DNA from: DATKZH01 sp964475955
GTDB taxonomy: Bacteria > Planctomycetota > Planctomycetia > Pirellulales > Thermoguttaceae
DNA length: 64,000 bases
Assembly: GCA_964475955.1 (NCBI GenBank)
Contig: CAYYZY010000008.1
Span: forward strand, 1 to 64,000
Reading direction: 5' to 3'
In this document: in pieces, positions 47,427 to 55,354 of the stretch
Position numbering within the stretch: the stretch's first letter is position 1
How the letters are laid out: every line of letters begins with the position of its first letter
The notes under the pieces: model-generated
Database searches by the model: none
Told to the model about the DNA's origin: nothing
Seen by the model: only the letters and a program-made list of their open reading frames with translations
Program-made: the position numbers and the translations under genes

Positions 47427-49511
47427 ATGACTGCCACCCAACGCCTGATTGCGACCTCGGCGTTTGCCCTCGCTGCCGTGCTGGCCTTGACTCAGCCGGC
47501 CGCGCCGGCCGCGGAGGAGGAGCTGGCTCGTCGCCGGCGCTTCACAAACTCGCTCGGCATGACCATGGTCCGCATCGAGCCGGGCGCCTTTCGGATGGGT
47601 TCAACCGAGGGCGACTGGGACGAACGGCCCGTACACGAGGTCGCGATCCGCCGGCCGTTCTCCCTCGCGGCCGCGGAGGTCAGCAACGCCCAGTACGAGC
47701 AGTTCGACCCGGGGCACCGGAAATACCGGGGAATCCGCGGGGTCTCCCGCGCAGACGACGAGGCGGCCGTCTACGTGAGCTGGAACGACGCCGCGGCGTT
47801 CTGCCGGTGGCTCAGCGCGAGGGAGGACCGGCCGTATCGGCTCCCGACCGAGGCCGAGTGGGAATACGCCTGCCGTGCCGGCACGACGACCGCGTTTTCG
47901 GCCGGCCCCAGCCTGCCCCAGCCGTATCACCGCAACCAGCCGGTCGAAGGCGATTGGAGCAAGGTGCGGCGGCGCAAGGACGACGACCTTCGGGCGAAGA
48001 AGGGGAAGGTGCCCGTCTCGCTGGCCGTCGACGCCATGCCGCCCAACGCGTGGGGGCTCCGGGCGATGCACGGCAACGTCGAGGAGTGGGTGCTCGACTG
48101 GTACGGGCCGTACCCGGCCAAGCGGCAAGTCGACCCGGTTGGCCCGGCCCACGGGATGTTTCGCGTCTCGCGCGGCGGCAGCCACAACACCTACGTCCGC
48201 CATCTCCGCTCGGCCAATCGCCACGGCACGGTGCCCGGCGACAAGCACTGGCTGATCGGTTTTCGCGTCGTCCAGGCCGAAATGCCCGGGACCGAGCCGC
48301 GGCCCGCCGTGCCTCGCTCCATGAACGACCCCACGGTCGATCCGGCGCCGGCGCAGTGGGACGAGCCGGCCGAAGGGCCGTTGTTCGTCGAGCCGATTCC
48401 TTTCGTCATTCCCGATGAGGACCATCCGCACCTCGCGAAGCTCGATCACCACCACTGCCCGACGATCACCTGGTGCCCCAACGGCGACCTGCTGGCCGCG
48501 TGGTACAACACGCGCAGCGAGATCGGCCGCGAGATGGTCGTCGTCGCCAGCCGGCTGCGGCACGGCGCGGAGCGATGGGACAAGGAGCGGCTCTTCTTCG
48601 CCCCGCCCGACCGCAACACGACCGGCTCCTGCCTTCTCGGCGACGGCCGAGGCCGGCTCTACTTCTTCAACGCGATCGGCGAATCGAGCCACCATCGCGA
48701 CCAGTGCATGGTGATGAGCACGAGCGAAGATTCCGGGCGCGAGTGGACCAGGCCGCGGATCGTCACTTCGCTGGATCATCGCCACAAGTTCACGCCCATG
48801 GATAGCGCGCTGGTCGACGACGACGGCACGCTCGTGCTCGGAATGGACTACGCCCCGCTGGGCCACAAGGCGAACGAGGCCGGCTCGGGCGTGTTTCTGA
48901 GCCGCGACCGCGGCGCCACGTGGATCGACCGCATCACGGGCAAGGCCGCGCCGAACGTGGTCGAGGGGGGAACGGACCGCCTGGCCGCCGGGTTTCACAT
49001 CAACGTCGTCCGCTTGAACGACGGCCGGCTGATGGCCATGGGTCGCACCGGCGACATCAAGGGCCACGTCACCCAGAGCTGCTCCCGCGACGAAGGGCGC
49101 ACCTGGACCTACCGCGAAAGCCCCTTCCCCGGAATCGGCGGCGGCCAGCGGCTCGTGTTGATGCGGCTCGCCGAGGGCCCGCTCCTGTTGGTCTCGTTCA
49201 CCGACGCGCGGCGGCGCCGCGGCATGCCCTTCACCGACGCCGAGGGCCGAGCGTTCACCGGGTACGGCATGTTCGCCGCCCTCTCGTTCGACGAGGGGAC
49301 CACCTGGCCCGTGCGAAAGCTGCTCGCGGCCGGCGGCCGACGGCGCGTCGTCGACGGCGGGGGCAACACGGGCCGGTTCCCCATGGACGCCACCCACGCC
49401 GCACCGGCCGGCTACCTCGCCGCCACCCAAACGCCCGACCGCGTCATCCACCTGATTTCCAGCCGTCTGCACTACCGGTTCAACCTGGCCTGGCTTCAAA
49501 GCCCCCGATGA
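47427..49511 (+). CDS. Exported fusion: FGE/SUMF1-like domain plus Asp-box propeller
   Basis: A 694-aa exported protein with a signal peptide (about 1-29) and two domains. Residues about 40-290 are formylglycine-generating-enzyme-like (GMTMVRIEPGAFRMGS, PTEAEWEYACRAGT, AMHGNVEEWVLDWYG, SRGGSHN, GFRVV). The two Cu-binding cysteines of real FGE fall in the SANRHGTVPG stretch and are missing, so it should not activate sulfatases. Residues about 310-694 form a sialidase-like propeller with four Asp-boxes (SEDSGREW, SRDRGATW, SRDEGRTW, SFDEGTTW). Neuraminidase activity is uncertain. ATG 47427 was chosen because the open frame extends far upstream through the kinase gene. Confidence 0.9.
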   Translation: MTATQRLIATSAFALAAVLALTQPAAPAAEEELARRRRFTNSLGMTMVRIEPGAFRMGSTEGDWDERPVHEVAIRRPFSLAAAEVSNAQYEQFDPGHRKYRGIRGVSRADDEAAVYVSWNDAAAFCRWLSAREDRPYRLPTEAEWEYACRAGTTTAFSAGPSLPQPYHRNQPVEGDWSKVRRRKDDDLRAKKGKVPVSLAVDAMPPNAWGLRAMHGNVEEWVLDWYGPYPAKRQVDPVGPAHGMFRVSRGGSHNTYVRHLRSANRHGTVPGDKHWLIGFRVVQAEMPGTEPRPAVPRSMNDPTVDPAPAQWDEPAEGPLFVEPIPFVIPDEDHPHLAKLDHHHCPTITWCPNGDLLAAWYNTRSEIGREMVVVASRLRHGAERWDKERLFFAPPDRNTTGSCLLGDGRGRLYFFNAIGESSHHRDQCMVMSTSEDSGREWTRPRIVTSLDHRHKFTPMDSALVDDDGTLVLGMDYAPLGHKANEAGSGVFLSRDRGATWIDRITGKAAPNVVEGGTDRLAAGFHINVVRLNDGRLMAMGRTGDIKGHVTQSCSRDEGRTWTYRESPFPGIGGGQRLVLMRLAEGPLLLVSFTDARRRRGMPFTDAEGRAFTGYGMFAALSFDEGTTWPVRKLLAAGGRRRVVDGGGNTGRFPMDATHAAPAGYLAATQTPDRVIHLISSRLHYRFNLAWLQSPR

Positions 49512-49612
49512 GGGAGTCCCGCAGTTCGAAGGTGGGGGAAGGTCCGTTCATCGGCTGCTTCTTGTTTCCTCACAGTGCGCATCGACGCCGAAGCGATTGT
49601 TCCCGATGCGCT

Positions 49613-50380
49613 TCACGGCCGCTCGGGCTTGCTCAGCCGGAGCCAGATCCCCTTGCCGGCGCGCGGGTCGTCGGGACCGAGTCCTCCTTGGCCGATGACG
49701 CGGAAGTGCGGCACGCCGGCCTGTTCGGCCCAATGCCGGAACGTCGCGGGGCTGCGAAGCCGCCGGAATCGCTTGGTCGATTCGCTCTCCGGGTTGATGT
49801 GGCCGTGGCGACGGCGGCTGAACTCGCGGCGTGCCCACTCGGGATAGTGCTCTCCCCGGCCGCCCCCCAACATGGCCTCCCCGCCGGGGCGCAACACCCG
49901 ATACACCTCCGCAATCCCCTTGGCTTGATCGTTCCAGAAGAAGATCGATCCGCGGCTGACGACCAGATCGACCGACTCGCTCGCCAGCGGTAGCTCTTCG
50001 GCTCTTCCGACCACCGCAATCACGCGGTGGGCCAACCCCTTGCGTTCCGCGTTTTCGACGGCCTCCGAAAGCGCCTTGGTATCGGGATCCACCAGAACCA
50101 GGGTGCTCTCCGAGGCCGCTCGACCCTCCGCCTCGGCCAGCGCAAAACCGACGCCGCCGCTGCCCGACCCCAAATCGACCCAAACTCCCTTTTTCGGGCG
50201 GCAGTATTCGAGCACGTCGGTCGCGATGTGCGGGTAAGGCGAAGGGAGTTGCGCAGGTCTTGGAGTGGCCTCTTTGGCACCGGGCGATTCCGAGGCCTGG
50301 CCGAACGCGACTGCCACGGCCAACAAGGAAGAGATCGCCAGCGCACCCACGCACGAAAGCACTCTGAAGTGGCGCATCAT
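49613..50380 (-). CDS. SAM methyltransferase-like protein with signal peptide
   Basis: A 255-aa class I methyltransferase-like protein with an N-terminal signal (about 1-28, VLSCVGALAISSLLAVAVAFG). Motif I is DLGSGSGGVG (69-78), the acidic ribose residue is in VDPD (97-100), then VVGRAEELPL and SRGSIFFWNDQ. The last part is basic (RREFSRRRHGH). As with 21304-21909, export of a SAM enzyme is unusual, and the shared SRG-x-x-F/I-F pattern suggests the two are related. ATG 50380 has AAGGAGC before it; ATG 50377 is an alternative. It is convergent with the FGE/Asp-box gene. Confidence 0.82.
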   Translation of the reverse strand: MMRHFRVLSCVGALAISSLLAVAVAFGQASESPGAKEATPRPAQLPSPYPHIATDVLEYCRPKKGVWVDLGSGSGGVGFALAEAEGRAASESTLVLVDPDTKALSEAVENAERKGLAHRVIAVVGRAEELPLASESVDLVVSRGSIFFWNDQAKGIAEVYRVLRPGGEAMLGGGRGEHYPEWARREFSRRRHGHINPESESTKRFRRLRSPATFRHWAEQAGVPHFRVIGQGGLGPDDPRAGKGIWLRLSKPERP

Positions 50381-51020
50381 GGTGTCGGCTCCTTCGTTCG
50401 TTGCGAACTCTTGGGGTAACGACGGCCTCCGCCACGACCGGCCATACGCTTGGGACGCCGCAGAAAGAACCGGCGGGACTTCGTCGGGTACCTCTCTCCA
50501 GCAGGCGCGGCGCGATGGAAGTCTTCTTCAACGATCGATTTCTCGATCATTCGTCGTGTGCATAATCTGCGCCTCATGCTGTGGCAAGGAAGGCCCTCTG
50601 TCAACTTCTCGGCCGTGCGTGAAAAGCGCAACTTGCGATTGCGCTGGCGACAGGGGCTTGCAGAATGCAATTGTCGCACGAGCGTTCCCGCTTGGGCCTC
50701 TAGCCTTAAGACGCATACTTCGGGGGGTTTACGTCGACAACCGGCCCCTCTGCCCATTGGGCACGGGGCTTGCATTACGGGGGAGGCACGACGAATTCGT
50801 CAGCCCCAAGCGAGACCGCGGCAGGATGCCAAACTGCCGGGCGGCGCTACGCCCTTGGAAGCGCGGAGGCGGCGGTGCTCGCGCGACCGTCCCTGTCGCC
50901 AGCGGGCGCGCGCCGCGGTCTGCCGTTGGTGGCCTTTCCGATCGCCGGTTGCCCGGTCGGCCGTTTTCGGCCATCCGGTCGTCGGCCGCGGCCCGTTGAG
51001 CGCCTTGGAAGAGATTCAGG
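50381..51020. other. Intergenic region without a recognised gene
   Basis: The 640 bp between the exported methyltransferase-like gene and the PaaI gene have no tRNA, no convincing reading frame and only one neat hairpin, AGCGCAA/TTGCGCT (50625-50645). Open frames across it lack ribosome sites and show the composition of shadow frames. Promoters for both divergent genes must lie here. Confidence 0.5.
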
Positions 51021-51506
51021 ATGAAACGCTCCCCAACGCAAGACCCTTTCCTGGCCGGCGACGCGCCCACGGACGGCTCCCGCGCCATTCCCGGCCGGGC
51101 GCATCCCAACTGCATCGTGTGCAGTCCGCACCATCAATGCGGTTTGCGCCTGGAGTTTGTCTCCTCCGACGACGGGAGCGTGCAAGCGAAGTTCGACTGC
51201 GGCCGGGCCTTCGAGGGCTATCCGGGCCTGCTTCACGGGGGGGTGATCTCCTCGTTGCTCGACGGGGCCATGACCAACTGCCTCTTCGCCCACGGACAGC
51301 AAGGGCTCACCGGCGAGCTGAAGGTCCGCTTCCGCCATCCGATCGTGACCGATCGGCCGGCCAAGGTCCGGGCGTGGATCGACCGATCGATGCCCCCCTT
51401 CCACGTACTCAAGGCCGAGCTCATCCAGGAGGAGTCGGTGAAGGCGAAGGCCACGGGCAAGTTCGTGGAGCGGCCGTATTTCGAAACCGACGGAGGGGAA
51501 GGGTGA
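51021..51506 (+). CDS. PaaI-family thioesterase (hotdog fold)
   Basis: A 161-aa acyl-CoA thioesterase-like protein. The hotdog helix signature LLHGGVISSLLDGAMTNCLF is present, after a strand with FEGYPG. Asp in the LLDG helix is the likely catalytic base. The start region contains CIVCSPHHQCGL, a Cys/His-rich piece seen in several bacterial PaaI relatives. GGAAGAG lies about 9 bases ahead of ATG. Substrate is unknown; it is followed after 235 bp by an FmdB-type gene. Confidence 0.85.
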   Translation: MKRSPTQDPFLAGDAPTDGSRAIPGRAHPNCIVCSPHHQCGLRLEFVSSDDGSVQAKFDCGRAFEGYPGLLHGGVISSLLDGAMTNCLFAHGQQGLTGELKVRFRHPIVTDRPAKVRAWIDRSMPPFHVLKAELIQEESVKAKATGKFVERPYFETDGGEG

Positions 51507-51741
51507 CGCATTTCGGGCCCGACAATGGCATTTGGCGTACGCCACGGCGCCCGCGGTGCCGCTTTCCAGTTTCCTGGCCGTGTGCGCCTGGGTCGTGGTC
51601 CGAGCCTACAAGTTGAATGAGATCGGCGTCTCTTTCGGCTGCCTCGATTCGCGTCGATGCGGGGGCATTGAAAGCGACGTCCTGATGCTTGGCATGCCTA
51701 TTGTGCGGGCGCAGCAACTGACCTCGAGATAAGGTGCGACG

Positions 51742-51999
51742 ATGCCTACATACGAGTACGAGTGCGACGAATGCGGAGAGCGATTCGAGAAGTTCCAGTC
51801 CATGAAGGACGCCCCGCTGAAGGCCTGCCCTCAATGCGGGGGCGCCGTGCGGCGGCTGATCGGGCCCGGGGCGGCGATCATCTTCAAGGGGTCCGGATTC
51901 CACGCCACCGACTACGGACGAGGGGCTTCTCGATGCGGCCGCGACGCGCCCTGCTGCGGCCGCGATACTCCCTGTGACCGTCCCCCCTGCGACACGTAA
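51742..51999 (+). CDS. FmdB-family zinc-ribbon protein
   Basis: An 85-aa protein whose first 40 residues are the FmdB/Zn-ribbon_8 domain (MPTYEYECDECGERF ... KACPQCGG), with both CxxC pairs intact. FmdB was named as a putative regulator of formamide/acetamide use, but its function is mostly unknown. The tail is unusual: RCGRDAPCCGRDTPCDRPPC carries many cysteines and could bind an additional metal. AAGGTG lies just before the ATG. The TrmO-like gene starts 31 bp downstream with its own strong ribosome site, so the pair may be co-transcribed. Confidence 0.9.
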   Translation: MPTYEYECDECGERFEKFQSMKDAPLKACPQCGGAVRRLIGPGAAIIFKGSGFHATDYGRGASRCGRDAPCCGRDTPCDRPPCDT

Positions 52000-52030
52000 C
52001 CGATTGGATTCATCCTTGGAGGAAAATCGC

Positions 52031-52546
52031 ATGAACGGCATCGGTCTCGGTTTGTCGCTGATCCTCGCTCTCGGCGCCGGCGCGCCGGAAGCGAGCTCGA
52101 CGCCCCAACCCGTGGAACCCGCAACCAGGCAGTTCACCATGCAGCCGATCGGCTCGATCAGGAAGGCCCGTGGCAAGACGGAAGTCGTGGTGCGCAAGCA
52201 GTACCAGGCGGGCCTGCTGGGAATCGACGGCTTCTCGCACATCTACGTTTACTGGTGGTTCCACCGGAACGACACGCCCGAGAAACGCGCCACGCTTCAG
52301 ATTCATCCCAGTCCCCCGGGCAACCTGGCGCATCCACTGACCGGCGTGTTCGCCACGCGATCGCCGATGCGGCCCAACCTGATCGGCATGACCCTGTGCA
52401 AGATCGTGTCGGTGAAGGAGAACGTGATCGAGATCGACCGGATCGACGCCTACGACGACACGCCCGTTCTGGACATCAAACCCCACGTCCCGCGATTCGA
52501 CGGCGCCCCCAACGCCATCATTCCCTGGTGGCTGAAAGGGAAATGA
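52031..52546 (+). CDS. TrmO-like (TsaA) methyltransferase with signal peptide
   Basis: A 171-aa protein with the single-domain beta-barrel of the TrmO/UPF0066 family, whose known member N6-methylates threonylcarbamoyl-adenosine in tRNA using SAM. GVFATRSPMRPNLIGM (105-120) and DDTPVLDIKPH (142-152) are the family signatures. The oddity is a signal-like start (MNGIGLGLSLILALGAGAPEASS), normally absent in TrmO. ATG 52031 is set by a clear TTGGAGGAAAA ribosome site, so this N-terminus is probably real. A periplasmic protein would not reach tRNA. It may be a repurposed member of the family or an anchored one. Confidence 0.85.
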   Translation: MNGIGLGLSLILALGAGAPEASSTPQPVEPATRQFTMQPIGSIRKARGKTEVVVRKQYQAGLLGIDGFSHIYVYWWFHRNDTPEKRATLQIHPSPPGNLAHPLTGVFATRSPMRPNLIGMTLCKIVSVKENVIEIDRIDAYDDTPVLDIKPHVPRFDGAPNAIIPWWLKGK

Positions 52547-52661
52547 GCGGTCCCGCGATCCTCGCGGCAGGAGACGGCCCCACGTGCCGACGAATCGAAA
52601 AGGACCGCCTCCCACGATACACCACCCGAAAGAGCACAAACCACGATGGCGGCCAGGTGGG

Positions 52662-52805
52662 ATGATGAGGCTGCTTGTTGCGTCCCTTATTGTCTTTCTG
52701 ATCGCCGTACCCAGCACGATGGCGGGGTGCGGCGGCGGCAATTTCTATGTCCCGGCGCTCGGCGTCGCGGGCCTGATGGTGGTCAATGCCGGTTCGTCGG
52801 GATAG
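52662..52805 (+). CDS. Small exported protein, possible lipoprotein
   Basis: A 47-aa frame with a hydrophobic start (LLVASLIVFLIAVPSTMAGC) that ends in a weak lipobox-like MAGC, followed by GGGNFYVPALGVAGLMVVNAG. AGGTGGG is just before the ATG pair (52662 and 52665). It lies between the TrmO-like gene and the thiazole synthase gene. Its size makes it uncertain. Confidence 0.5.
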   Translation: MMRLLVASLIVFLIAVPSTMAGCGGGNFYVPALGVAGLMVVNAGSSG

Positions 52806-52859
52806 GATGACGTTGGTCAGTAGATATCGCCGAGCGACCTTTCCCGGAGCAACCACGAA

Positions 52860-53666
52860 GTGAAAGAACTCAAAGAGACGGAAATCTCCAGAGCGATCCT
52901 CGACGCCTATCACGAGCGGCTGGTCGACCGAATCGTCAGCGACGTGATCATCGTGGGGGCCGGACCCTCGGGCATGATGGCGGCGACCCATCTTGCCCGG
53001 GCGGGTCTCAAGGTGACGCTGCTGGAAAAGCGGCTTGCCCCCGGCGGCGGCATCTGGGGGGGCGGCATGGGCATGAGCCACGCCGTCATCCAGGACGACG
53101 CATTGCATCTGCTCGACGAGCTCGGCGTCAACCACGGACCGACCCGCGACGGCCTCCATGCGACCGACGCGATCGAGCTGGCCGCCGCGCTCTGCGTGAA
53201 GGCCATCCAGGCGGGAGCGGCCCTGTTCAACCTGATGACCGCCGAGGACGTGTGCCTGCACAACGGGCGCGTCACCGGGATCGTGGGAAACCGCACGACC
53301 ATTGCCGCGGCACTCCCGGTCGACCCCATCGTCTTCTCGGCCAAGGCGGTGCTCGATGCGACGGGCCATGAGGCCGCCGTGGTCGAAACGCTTCGCAAGC
53401 GAGGGGTGCTCGCCCGTTCGGCGGGCGCCGCGCTGGGCGTCGAAGGCCCGATGGACGCGTCGTCCGGCGAAGCGTTCGTGGTCGAGAAGGCCGGGGAGGT
53501 GTTCCCGGGACTTTGGGTTACCGGAATGAGCGTTTGCGCCACGCTGGGCGGCCCGCGCATGGGGCCGATCTTCGGCGGGATGCTCCTTTCCGGCGAACGG
53601 GTCGCCGACCTGATCGCTTCGGCGATCGCCCAAATCGCCCTGCGCGATTCGGCGACACCACTGTAG
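52860..53666 (+). CDS. thi4: Thiazole synthase, Thi4 family (probably sulfide-dependent)
   Basis: A 268-aa FAD/NAD-fold protein that builds the thiazole half of thiamine from NAD and glycine. The dinucleotide site VGAGPSGMM is at 32-40, and PGGGIWGGGMG (61-71), TGMSVCATLGGPRMGPIFGGM are family marks. In yeast Thi4 the Cys that gives up its sulfur precedes MDP; here Pro153 precedes VDP, so this enzyme should instead use free sulfide as archaeal enzymes do (from memory of the family). GTG 52860 starts it. The last codons (CTG TAG) belong to a palindromic repeat. No TPP riboswitch was seen upstream. Confidence 0.9.
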   Translation: MKELKETEISRAILDAYHERLVDRIVSDVIIVGAGPSGMMAATHLARAGLKVTLLEKRLAPGGGIWGGGMGMSHAVIQDDALHLLDELGVNHGPTRDGLHATDAIELAAALCVKAIQAGAALFNLMTAEDVCLHNGRVTGIVGNRTTIAAALPVDPIVFSAKAVLDATGHEAAVVETLRKRGVLARSAGAALGVEGPMDASSGEAFVVEKAGEVFPGLWVTGMSVCATLGGPRMGPIFGGMLLSGERVADLIASAIAQIALRDSATPL

Positions 53667-53733
53667 GGAACGCCCTCCGCGGCGTTCCGCCGTAGCCGGG
53701 ATCGCGGAACGGCACAGAGGCCGTTCCCTACAG
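53661..53733. repeat. MITE-like element with 12-bp terminal inverted repeats
   Basis: CTGTAGGGAACG (53661-53672) is the exact complement of CGTTCCCTACAG (53722-53733). Inside are two hairpins: GGAACGCC/GGCGTTCC (53667-53688) and GGAACGGC/GCCGTTCC (53706-53727). The element provides the last Leu codon and stop of thi4. Confidence 0.85.
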
Positions 53734-53827
53734 TCGCATCGTGCGCGCCGCGGAATCGCGCACGGTCGTTTGGGTCGGCGGCGCACCGGCCGGAAAAGCG
53801 GAAGCCCCGGCATGACGAGGAGCCATC

Positions 53828-54760
53828 ATGAGCAACCACATATTCGGCCCCGTGCCGTCGCGCCGACTGGGACGATCGCTCGGCGTGGACCTCGTTCCGT
53901 TCAAGACCTGCACCTACGACTGCATCTACTGCCAACTCGGCCGGACCACCTGCAAGACGGTGGAAACCAACGAGTGGGTGCCGCTGGAGGAGGTCCTCGA
54001 TCAACTCCAGGAGAAACTTGCCAGCGAGCCCGACTACGTGACGCTCAGCGGTTCCGGCGAGCCGACCCTCTTCTCGCGACTCGGCGAACTCATCGACGGC
54101 ATCAAGGCCATGACGCGCGTCCCGGTGGCCGTGCTGACCAACGGCTCGCTGTTGTGGCAGAAGGAGGTCCGCCGCCAGTTGATGGCCGCCGACTTGGTCG
54201 TCCCCTCCCTCGACGCGGGCGATGAAGCGATGTTCCGGCTCGTCAACCGCCCGCACGAATCGATCTCCCTCGAGCAGGTGTTGGAGGGCCTGATCGACTT
54301 TCGCCGCGCGTTCCGGGGGAAGTATTGGCTGGAAGTCTTCGTGCTGGGGGCCTACACGGGCATTCCCGGCGAGTTGGCCAAGGTGGCCGAGTGCGTCGAG
54401 CGCATCCGCCCGGAGCGCGTGCAATTGAACACGGTCACGCGTCCGCCGGCTGAGAAGCACGCGGTCGGCGTCTCTTCGGAGCGTCTGGGCGAGCTGGCGC
54501 CGATGTTCCATCCGGGCGCCGAGATCATCGCCGATTTCCGAGGCGTTCACCAACAAGCGGAATTCGCCGCGGGCCGGGAGGAGATCCTGGAGATGTTGCG
54601 GCGGCGCCCCTGTTCGGTCGACGACGTCGCCCAGGGCCTCGCCATGCACCGCAACGAGGTGCTCAAGTACATCGAAGAACTCAACGCCGACGGCCTTCTG
54701 GAGGAATCGGTGACCGCCGACAAGCTCTACTACAAGATCGCGGAAGAGCCTTCGCTCTGA
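53828..54760 (+). CDS. Radical SAM protein with C-terminal winged helix
   Basis: A 310-aa radical SAM enzyme. The [4Fe-4S] motif is C28-TYD-C32-IY-C35, and SGSGEPTL (about 75) is the SAM-binding GGE-like strand. Residues 240-310 form a winged-helix-like segment (CSVDDVAQGLAMHRNEVLKYIEELNADGLLEE). This combination matches uncharacterised wybutosine/MoaA-like radical SAM proteins found in many anaerobes. The substrate is unknown. GAGGAGCC precedes ATG. A 155-aa gene begins 15 bp downstream, so the two probably share an mRNA. Confidence 0.9.
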   Translation: MSNHIFGPVPSRRLGRSLGVDLVPFKTCTYDCIYCQLGRTTCKTVETNEWVPLEEVLDQLQEKLASEPDYVTLSGSGEPTLFSRLGELIDGIKAMTRVPVAVLTNGSLLWQKEVRRQLMAADLVVPSLDAGDEAMFRLVNRPHESISLEQVLEGLIDFRRAFRGKYWLEVFVLGAYTGIPGELAKVAECVERIRPERVQLNTVTRPPAEKHAVGVSSERLGELAPMFHPGAEIIADFRGVHQQAEFAAGREEILEMLRRRPCSVDDVAQGLAMHRNEVLKYIEELNADGLLEESVTADKLYYKIAEEPSL

Positions 54761-54775
54761 GCGGGGAGACGCGCC

Positions 54776-55243
54776 GTGAGGCGTAACGACAACGACGACG
54801 CAGGGCAGCCTACCGAAAACACCGCGGCGAAGTTGATCGCCCTTTGGGCGGCGCTGCACGACACGATCGTCGGCGCCCTGGAGGACCGGTTGGGGCCAAG
54901 CGAGCTTCGCGACGTCCTCTACCAGCCCCTGTTCGAAGCCGGCCGAAGCGCCGCCGTCGGCGATCGAGCCGACGCCGCCGCGATCGCCGACGAGATCATG
55001 GCCGTCGAGCGCGATTTCGAGCTGCGCGGGCGTGTGCTGGAAAAGGGCCCAAAGCGCGTCGTCCGGGAGGTGACCGAGTGCCCCTGGTCGGGCGTTCGGC
55101 CCGCCAGTTGCAGGGTCTTCGCTTGGTGGATGGAAGGATACTGCCAGGGTCTCAACCCGGCGTTCCGCTATCGCCTGGAGCAACTCATACCCGAAGGAGC
55201 CCCGACCTGCGTGTGGTCGATCTCCCGGCAGACCTCCGGCTGA
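54776..55243 (+). CDS. Hypothetical protein, possible ATC-hydrolase-like
   Basis: A 155-aa mostly helical protein. The last third (CPWSGVRPASC, MEGYCQGLNPAF, GAPTCVWSI) resembles the cysteine pattern of the L-2-amino-thiazoline-4-carboxylate hydrolase/V4R-like group, but the match is weak. GTG 54776 with GGGGAGA before it is the start. Because it directly follows the radical SAM gene it may be its partner. Function not established. Confidence 0.7.
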   Translation: MRRNDNDDAGQPTENTAAKLIALWAALHDTIVGALEDRLGPSELRDVLYQPLFEAGRSAAVGDRADAAAIADEIMAVERDFELRGRVLEKGPKRVVREVTECPWSGVRPASCRVFAWWMEGYCQGLNPAFRYRLEQLIPEGAPTCVWSISRQTSG

Positions 55244-55262
55244 CTCACCGTGCGCCGGGTGC

Positions 55263-55285
55263 CACTGGCTGCTTGTCGGCCAGTG
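55263..55285. terminator. Hairpin between convergent genes
   Basis: CACTGGC (55263-55269) pairs with GCCAGTG (55279-55285), loop of nine. It lies 20 bp past the plus-strand stop and before the end of the minus-strand epimerase gene. No T-run follows on either strand, so termination is only possible. Confidence 0.35.
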
Positions 55286-55354
55286 CAATAGGGCTATCAG
55301 AAGTAGCGGGCCACGCGGTTTCCGTGCAGAAATCGTGAAGGAGACTCTCGCCCC

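Noticed and set aside
51532..51732. 66-aa plus-strand open frame after the PaaI gene
   Set aside because: No ribosome site and no recognisable feature; probably chance.
52547..52859. TPP riboswitch before thi4
   Set aside because: The conserved CTGAGA and the second conserved box are missing.
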